Of a stretch of 64,000 nt of DNA, positions 59,448-64,000 are shown piece by piece (within the stretch, counting starts at the first letter, position 1; each line of letters begins with the position of its first letter). The notes beneath the pieces are model-generated. The model had not been told where the DNA came from. It was given only the letters and a program-made list of their open reading frames with translations, and did no database searches. Position numbers and translations under genes: made by a program. The stretch is from Jatrophihabitans endophyticus (GTDB lineage: Bacteria; Actinomycetota; Actinomycetes; Mycobacteriales; Jatrophihabitantaceae), in contig NZ_FQVU01000003.1 in NCBI RefSeq assembly GCF_900129455.1, forward strand, positions 1 to 64,000. Direction: 5' to 3'.

Positions 59448-59947
59448 TGTCCAACCCGTACGTCGGCGAGATCCGGATGTTCTCCGGCAACTTCGCGCCC
59501 CAGGGCTGGCTGTTCTGTCAGGGCCAGCTCGTGTCCATCGACGACTACGACACGCTCTTCGCCCTGATCGGGACGACCTACGGCGGCGACGGGCAGAACA
59601 ACTTCGCGCTGCCGAACCTGCAGAGTCGGATCCCGCTGCATCAGGGTTCGGGCTACCCGCTCGCGGCCATGGGCGGGCAGGAGACGGTGACGCTTTCCGG
59701 GGCGCAGCTCCCGCAGCACACGCACCGCGCGTCGGCATCGAGCGCCGCCGGGACGACGACGAGCCCGTCCGGCGCGGTCTGGGCCGCGTCGCCCACGCCG
59801 TGGTACTCGACGGGTACGCCCGCGACGGCCATGTCGGGTGCGGCCCTGATCCCGGCCGGGGGCAGCCAGCCGCACGACAACATGTCGCCCTACCTGGCCG
59901 TCAACTTCATCATCAGCGTGTTCGGCATCTACCCGTCGCCGTCCTGA
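59447..59947 (+). CDS. Tail-collar domain (microcystin-dependent-protein-like) protein 1
   Basis: A 166-residue protein: NPYVGEIRMFSGNFAPQGW near the start, TYGGDGQNNFALPNLQSRIPLHQG, and the end HDNMSPYLAVNFIISVFGIYPS. This is the phage tail collar fold, widespread in non-phage proteins called MDP. No signal peptide is present. It overlaps the GNAT stop by one base and is the first of three tandem paralogues. Confidence 0.9.
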   Translation: MSNPYVGEIRMFSGNFAPQGWLFCQGQLVSIDDYDTLFALIGTTYGGDGQNNFALPNLQSRIPLHQGSGYPLAAMGGQETVTLSGAQLPQHTHRASASSAAGTTTSPSGAVWAASPTPWYSTGTPATAMSGAALIPAGGSQPHDNMSPYLAVNFIISVFGIYPSPS

Positions 59948-59956
59948 GGAGCCCCC

Positions 59957-60457
59957 GTGAGCGATCCCTACATCGGCGAGATCAAGACGGTCTCGTTCAA
60001 CTTCGCACCCTCGGGCTGGGCCCTGTGCAACGGCCAGACGTTGCCCATCAACCAGAACCAGGCGCTGTTCGCCGTGCTCGGCATCCAGTACGGCGGTGAC
60101 GGCGTCACCACGTTCCGGCTGCCCAACCTGCAGGGGCGCATCCCGGTCCACCAGGGCAGGGGGTTCGTCGTCGGCAACGCCGGCGGTGAGGCGGGGCACG
60201 TGCTGACGAACAACGAGATGCCGGCGCACGTCCATCCGGCGATGGCGCAGTCGACGGCGAGCACTCCGGGGGCGTCGCCCGCCGGCTCGGTGTGGGCCAC
60301 CGCGGCCGAGGCCGGCTACGCCCCGGCGCCGAACGCGCTCATGGCGCCCGGTGCGGTGAGCGACTACGGCAGCAACCAGCCGCACGAGAACCGGCCGCCC
60401 TACCTGGTCCTCAACTTCATCATCAGCCTCCAGGGCGTCTACCCGAGTCGATCCTAG
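59957..60457 (+). CDS. Tail-collar domain protein 2
   Basis: A 166-residue paralogue: DPYIGEIKTVSFNFAPSGWALCNGQTLPI, YGGDGVTTFRLPNLQGRIPVHQG, and the end HENRPPYLVLNFIISLQGVYPS. GTG at 59957 starts nine bases after the preceding stop. Differences among the three copies cluster in the middle (about 85-135), the region that forms the exposed tip in collar proteins. Confidence 0.9.
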   Translation: MSDPYIGEIKTVSFNFAPSGWALCNGQTLPINQNQALFAVLGIQYGGDGVTTFRLPNLQGRIPVHQGRGFVVGNAGGEAGHVLTNNEMPAHVHPAMAQSTASTPGASPAGSVWATAAEAGYAPAPNALMAPGAVSDYGSNQPHENRPPYLVLNFIISLQGVYPSRS

Positions 60458-60465
60458 GAACCGAT

Positions 60466-60996
60466 ATGACCGATCCCTTCCTCGCCGAGATACGCATGTT
60501 CGCCGGCAACTACCCCCCGACCGGATGGGCGCTGTGCAACGGCCAGCTCATGCCCATCTCGCAGAACACGGCGCTGTACTCGTTGCTGGGCAACATCTAC
60601 GGCGGCGACGGCAGAACGACGTTCGCCCTGCCCAACCTGACCGGCAGCTCGCCGATGCAGCAGGGCCAGGGGTCGAACCTCAGCCAGCGCGTGCTCGGCG
60701 AGTCCGGCGGCGAGCAGAGCGTCACCCTGCTCAGCTCGGAGATGCCCGCGCACACGCACACCGCCATGGGTGTGGCGGCCCAGGGGAACACCTCCTCGCC
60801 CGCCGGCGCCACCTGGGCGCAGAGCCTGAACGGCCGGCAGGGCGCCAAGCTCTACTCGACCGCGACGCCGAACACCGCGATGAACCCGCTCAGCACGCAG
60901 GTGGCGGGTAGCGGTCAGCCGCACAACAACATGCCGCCCTATCTCTGCGTCACCTTCATCATCGCCCTGCAGGGCATCTTCCCGCCCCGTCCCTGA
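60466..60996 (+). CDS. Tail-collar domain protein 3
   Basis: A 176-residue paralogue: DPFLAEIRMFAGNYPPTGWALCNGQLMPI, YGGDGRTTFALPNLTGSSPMQQG, and the end HNNMPPYLCVTFIIALQGIFPP. It is slightly longer than copies 1 and 2, again in the variable middle part. ATG at 60466 follows by nine bases. A 48-bp gap leads to the giant secreted protein. Confidence 0.9.
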   Translation: MTDPFLAEIRMFAGNYPPTGWALCNGQLMPISQNTALYSLLGNIYGGDGRTTFALPNLTGSSPMQQGQGSNLSQRVLGESGGEQSVTLLSSEMPAHTHTAMGVAAQGNTSSPAGATWAQSLNGRQGAKLYSTATPNTAMNPLSTQVAGSGQPHNNMPPYLCVTFIIALQGIFPPRP

Positions 60997-61044
60997 CCTC
61001 GACCGTCGCCCGCGCTCCTCCCACCTCCCGTCCCGAGGACCCCC

Positions 61045-64000
61045 ATGTTCCGAATCGCCCTGCCCTCCCGCCGTCGGACCACCGCCGGCATCGCCGTCGG
61101 CGCGCTCGCGCTGACCACGGCGGCGGTGCTGACCGCGACGCCGGCGGCGGCCGCCGGCGCGACGCTCAACGTCACGACGACGGCCGACATCGCCGCCAAC
61201 GCCGGCGCGTGCGGCAACAGCAGCGTGACCACGGCGCCGTCGCCGCTGAGCCTGCGCGAGGCCACCTGCCTCGCCAACAACATCGGGGGTTCGGTCACCA
61301 TCGACGTGCCGGCCGGCACGTACAACCTCAGCAACGGGGAGCTGCAGCTCGGCAGCGCCGCCGGCCAGAACGCATCGATCGTCGGGGCAGGGTCCGCGTC
61401 CACCATCATCGACGCCGGCGGGAACAGCCGGGTGCTCGACCTTGACTTCAACCTGACCGGCGGGGTCACCACCAACATCAGCGGGCTCACCATCCGCAAC
61501 GGTGCCGACGAGACCTACGGCGGCGCCGGCATCATCGGCGGTTCCAACCTCAACTCCTCGGCCGACGCGCTCACGCTCACCGGCGTGGTGCTCACCGACA
61601 ACCACGCCAACGCCGCGTCGCCGACGGTGACCAATCGGCCCGGCGGAGCCGTGCAGTTCTTCGGCGGCCAGCTGACCATCACGAACTCGGTGATCCGCAA
61701 CAACTCGGCCGGCAGCAGCTACGGCTCGGGTGTCGCCTACGGCGCGAACGGCGACGCCTCGCCCGAGGGGCTCACCGTCACCGGCACCACGTTCACCGGC
61801 AACTCCGGCACCAACGCCGACACCTCCGCCGGCACGAAGGTCGGCGGCGCACTGGAGATGTTCGGCACGAGCGGCAGCAACTTCTCCATCGCGAACTCGC
61901 GATTCATCAACAACTCGGTCACGTCCAACAGCGGCACCACCAGCCCGGTCGGGGCGGGCATCTGGCAGCAGAGCGGCAACCTGACCGTCACCGAGAGCAC
62001 GTTCACCGGCAACTCCGTCTCGGGCGGCACCGGCACCCCCTCCGGTGGCGCCATCGCAGCCACCGGCGGCACGCTGACGATGCACTACAACCGGGTGGTC
62101 GGCAACATCGCCAGCGCCGGCAGCGGTCTGTACGCCAGCGGCAGCGTCAACGCCACCGACAACTGGTGGGGCTGCAACACCGGCCCCAACACCACCGGGT
62201 GCGACACCACGAGTGGCGGCACCGTCACCGCGGCGCCGCGGCTGGTGCTGAGCGGCTCGGCGAGCCCGGCCAAGGTCACCGGCCCGAACGCGACGTCGAC
62301 GATCACGGCGTCGTTCGTCTCGGACTCGGCGGGCACGAACGTCGTCACGTCCAACCTGGACGTCTTCGAGACCCTGCCGGTGACGTTCTCCGACCCGCCG
62401 GGCGACGCGACGGTGACGACGTCGGCCGGTTCGCACACCAAGCCCTTCGGCTCGGGCAGCGCGAGCATCGACTTCCACTCGAACACGACGGCGGGCAACG
62501 TCGCGACGACGTTGGCCTTCGACAACGCCATCGTGAACGTGCCGGTGGAGGTCGACCAGGCGCCGGCCATCACCAGCGCCAACAGCACGACGTTCGCGAT
62601 CGGCCAGGCCGGCAGCTTCACCGTCACCACCACGGGTTACCCGAGCCCGGCGATCACCGAGACCGGCTCGCTGCCGAGTGGACTGACCTTCACCGACAAC
62701 GGCGACGGCACCGCGACCATCGCGGGCACGCCGACCGGGTCGGGCGGCACGTACCCGCTGAACCTGACCGCGAACAACGGGATCAGCCCGAACGCGACGC
62801 AGACCCTCACGCTGTCGGTGGGGCAGCCCCCGGCGTTCACCAGTCCGGCGACGGCCACCTTCAAGATCGGCACCGCGGGCAGCTTCACGGTGACCACGTC
62901 GGGTGTGCCGACGGTCTCGACGATCACGGAGTCGGGCACGCTGCCGAGCGGGCTGACCTTCACCGACAACGGCGACGGCACCGCGACCATCGCGGGCACG
63001 CCGACGGGCACGGGCAACACGTACCCGGTGACGCTGACCGCGACCAACGGGGTGTCGCCCAACGGCACGCAGGCGTTGACCGTCCAGGTGAACCAGGCCC
63101 CGGCCGTCACGAGCAACCCGGCGGACCAGACGGTGCAGCCGGGCACGTCGGTCAGCTTCAGCGCCGCCGCGTCGGGTGTGCCGACGCCGTCGGTGCAGTG
63201 GCAGCGTTCGACCGACGGCGGGACGAGCTTCGCCAACCTCGCCGGTGCCACCGCCACCACCTACACGCACACCGCCACCGCAGCCGAGAACGGCTACCTC
63301 TACCGGGCCGTGTTCACCAACGCGGCCGGCACGGCCACGACCACCGCGGCCACGTTGAACGTGGGCACCGCACCGGCCTTCACGAGCGCCGACTACACCC
63401 GCTTCGGCGCCGGCAGGGCCGGGTCGTTCACCGTCACCACCAGCGGCGTGCCGAACGCGACGCTGTCGCGCACGGGCAGCGGCTTCCCGTCCTGGCTGAC
63501 GTTGACCGACAACGGTGACGGCACGGGCACGCTGACCGGCACCCCGCCGGCCGGGTCGGGCGGTGCGTACACCTTCACTCTCAAGGCGGCCAACGGGTTC
63601 AGCCCGTCGGCGTCGCAGAACTTCACGCTCTTCGTCGACGAGTCGCCGGTCATCACGAGCACCGACCACGCCACCTTCACCGTCGGCAGCGCCGGTTCGT
63701 TCGCGGTCACCACGACCGCGGGCTACCCCACCGCGACGCGGGTGACGCGGACCGGCGCGCTGCCCAGCGGCGTCACCTTCGTCGACAACGGAAACGGCAC
63801 CGCCACGCTGGCGGGCAACCCGGCCCCCGGCACCGGCGGCACGTACCCCGTGACGATCACGGCCGACAACGCCGGCACCGCGCCGGCGACGACGCAGTCC
63901 TTCACGCTGACGGTGAACGAGTCCCCGGCCATCACGAGCCCGGACCACGCCATCTTCGCGGTCGGCACGGCCGGGTCGTTCACGGTCACCGCCGACAACG
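61045..64000 (+). CDS. Giant secreted beta-helix and Ig-repeat protein, C-terminus beyond window
   Basis: At least 985 residues, open to the right edge. A Sec signal peptide (about 1-36, ending AAAA) is followed by a CSLREA-like start (PLSLREATCLANN), a right-handed beta-helix with NNSxxGNS-type rungs (about 80-400), and a linker domain. Then come tandem He_PIG-type Ig domains with LPSGLTFTDNGDGTATIAGTPTG, interrupted by one classical Ig domain (QWQRSTDGGTSFANLAG). The architecture is of an adhesin or surface/cell-wall-associated protein; any anchor would be beyond the window. It directly follows the three collar proteins and probably belongs to the same cassette. Confidence 0.9.
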   Translation, partial: MFRIALPSRRRTTAGIAVGALALTTAAVLTATPAAAAGATLNVTTTADIAANAGACGNSSVTTAPSPLSLREATCLANNIGGSVTIDVPAGTYNLSNGELQLGSAAGQNASIVGAGSASTIIDAGGNSRVLDLDFNLTGGVTTNISGLTIRNGADETYGGAGIIGGSNLNSSADALTLTGVVLTDNHANAASPTVTNRPGGAVQFFGGQLTITNSVIRNNSAGSSYGSGVAYGANGDASPEGLTVTGTTFTGNSGTNADTSAGTKVGGALEMFGTSGSNFSIANSRFINNSVTSNSGTTSPVGAGIWQQSGNLTVTESTFTGNSVSGGTGTPSGGAIAATGGTLTMHYNRVVGNIASAGSGLYASGSVNATDNWWGCNTGPNTTGCDTTSGGTVTAAPRLVLSGSASPAKVTGPNATSTITASFVSDSAGTNVVTSNLDVFETLPVTFSDPPGDATVTTSAGSHTKPFGSGSASIDFHSNTTAGNVATTLAFDNAIVNVPVEVDQAPAITSANSTTFAIGQAGSFTVTTTGYPSPAITETGSLPSGLTFTDNGDGTATIAGTPTGSGGTYPLNLTANNGISPNATQTLTLSVGQPPAFTSPATATFKIGTAGSFTVTTSGVPTVSTITESGTLPSGLTFTDNGDGTATIAGTPTGTGNTYPVTLTATNGVSPNGTQALTVQVNQAPAVTSNPADQTVQPGTSVSFSAAASGVPTPSVQWQRSTDGGTSFANLAGATATTYTHTATAAENGYLYRAVFTNAAGTATTTAATLNVGTAPAFTSADYTRFGAGRAGSFTVTTSGVPNATLSRTGSGFPSWLTLTDNGDGTGTLTGTPPAGSGGAYTFTLKAANGFSPSASQNFTLFVDESPVITSTDHATFTVGSAGSFAVTTTAGYPTATRVTRTGALPSGVTFVDNGNGTATLAGNPAPGTGGTYPVTITADNAGTAPATTQSFTLTVNESPAITSPDHAIFAVGTAGSFTVTADN
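62559..64000 (+). repeat. Tandem He_PIG-type Ig repeats, ~270-bp units
   Basis: Units begin near 62559 and 62823; an Ig domain of another kind lies at about 63093-63362; further units begin near 63366, 63641 and 63918 and continue past the window. The stretches 62683-62735 and 62953-63005 are identical over 53 bases at an offset of 270, which indicates recent duplication or gene conversion. Confidence 0.8.

Noticed and set aside
59447..60996. Prophage remnant or tailocin
   Set aside because: Only collar-domain proteins are present, with no baseplate, tube, sheath, capsid or lysis genes in the window; the gene set fits non-phage MDP-type cassettes better.
60454..63948. Very long open frame on the minus strand
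   Set aside because: It lies opposite the collar and giant-protein genes; its composition is the Arg/Gly/Val-rich translation expected of antisense frames in GC-rich DNA, with no domain.

Overview
The window is chromosomal DNA of a high-GC Actinomycetota. The evidence is the very GC-rich third codon positions, frequent GTG and one TTG start, the rne-rplU-rpmA-obg-proB-proA gene order, DUF5313 and EspI-like proteins, a DUF222/HNH (13E12-type) protein and a complete mimABCD-type propane monooxygenase operon. Order Mycobacteriales or a neighbour such as the Jatrophihabitans group is likely, but the sequence alone does not settle it. No tRNA, rRNA, CRISPR array, insertion sequence or prophage was seen.

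Left part (1-9150): a DUF222/HNH endonuclease-like gene cut by the window edge, a TetR regulator with an upstream dyad, a large secreted NHL-propeller/Ig-like protein, an EamA exporter and two tandem secreted M1 metallopeptidases. Core block (9166-22685): the two radical-SAM-linked genes (TIGR03960 and TIGR03936), separated here by a GH25 lysozyme and a GGDEF cyclase, then RNase E/G, ribosomal proteins L21 and L27, the Obg GTPase, and ProB and ProA for proline synthesis, with a putative lipoprotein between proB and proA.

Accessory and regulatory part (22673-45142): three regulator/target pairs (LysR with MFS, TetR with MFS, XRE with an NTF2-like protein), each with a palindrome or repeat between the genes; a sulfotransferase; a beta-propeller protein; OsmC; a UbiA-type prenyltransferase; a double-SDR acyl reductase; an EspI-like ATPase with YSEPPA repeats; SppA; DUF5313; small hypotheticals; a flavin-reductase/GST operon with 4-bp overlaps; an L,D-transpeptidase lipoprotein; a second DHA2 transporter; and prolyl aminopeptidase.

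Gaseous-alkane oxidation block (44872-57734): the activator mimR (minus strand) faces the plus-strand operon. That operon holds a small conserved-looking protein, mimA (hydroxylase alpha, all six diiron ligands in MMOH spacing), mimB (reductase), mimC (hydroxylase beta), mimD (coupling protein), an amidohydrolase, a DUF59 protein, an alcohol dehydrogenase, the dedicated chaperonin mimG and an NRAMP metal importer five bases behind it. Three copies of GTCTC-N5-GAGAC surround mimR and are the best candidates for its binding sites. The logic reads as: MimR activates; MimABCD hydroxylates propane or a similar substrate; the dehydrogenase oxidises the alcohol; MimG folds MimA; NRAMP may supply metal.

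Right end (57766-64000): a compact cassette of a PDGSE-repeat protein, a Tat-exported DUF6916-like protein, a GNAT acetyltransferase, three tandem tail-collar (microcystin-dependent-protein type) proteins and a very large secreted beta-helix/Ig-repeat protein that runs off the window. No other phage genes accompany it. This is the least understood block and the best candidate for an undescribed system. Many genes show a TANNNT hexamer 6-8 nt before the start codon, which suggests leaderless transcription is common.
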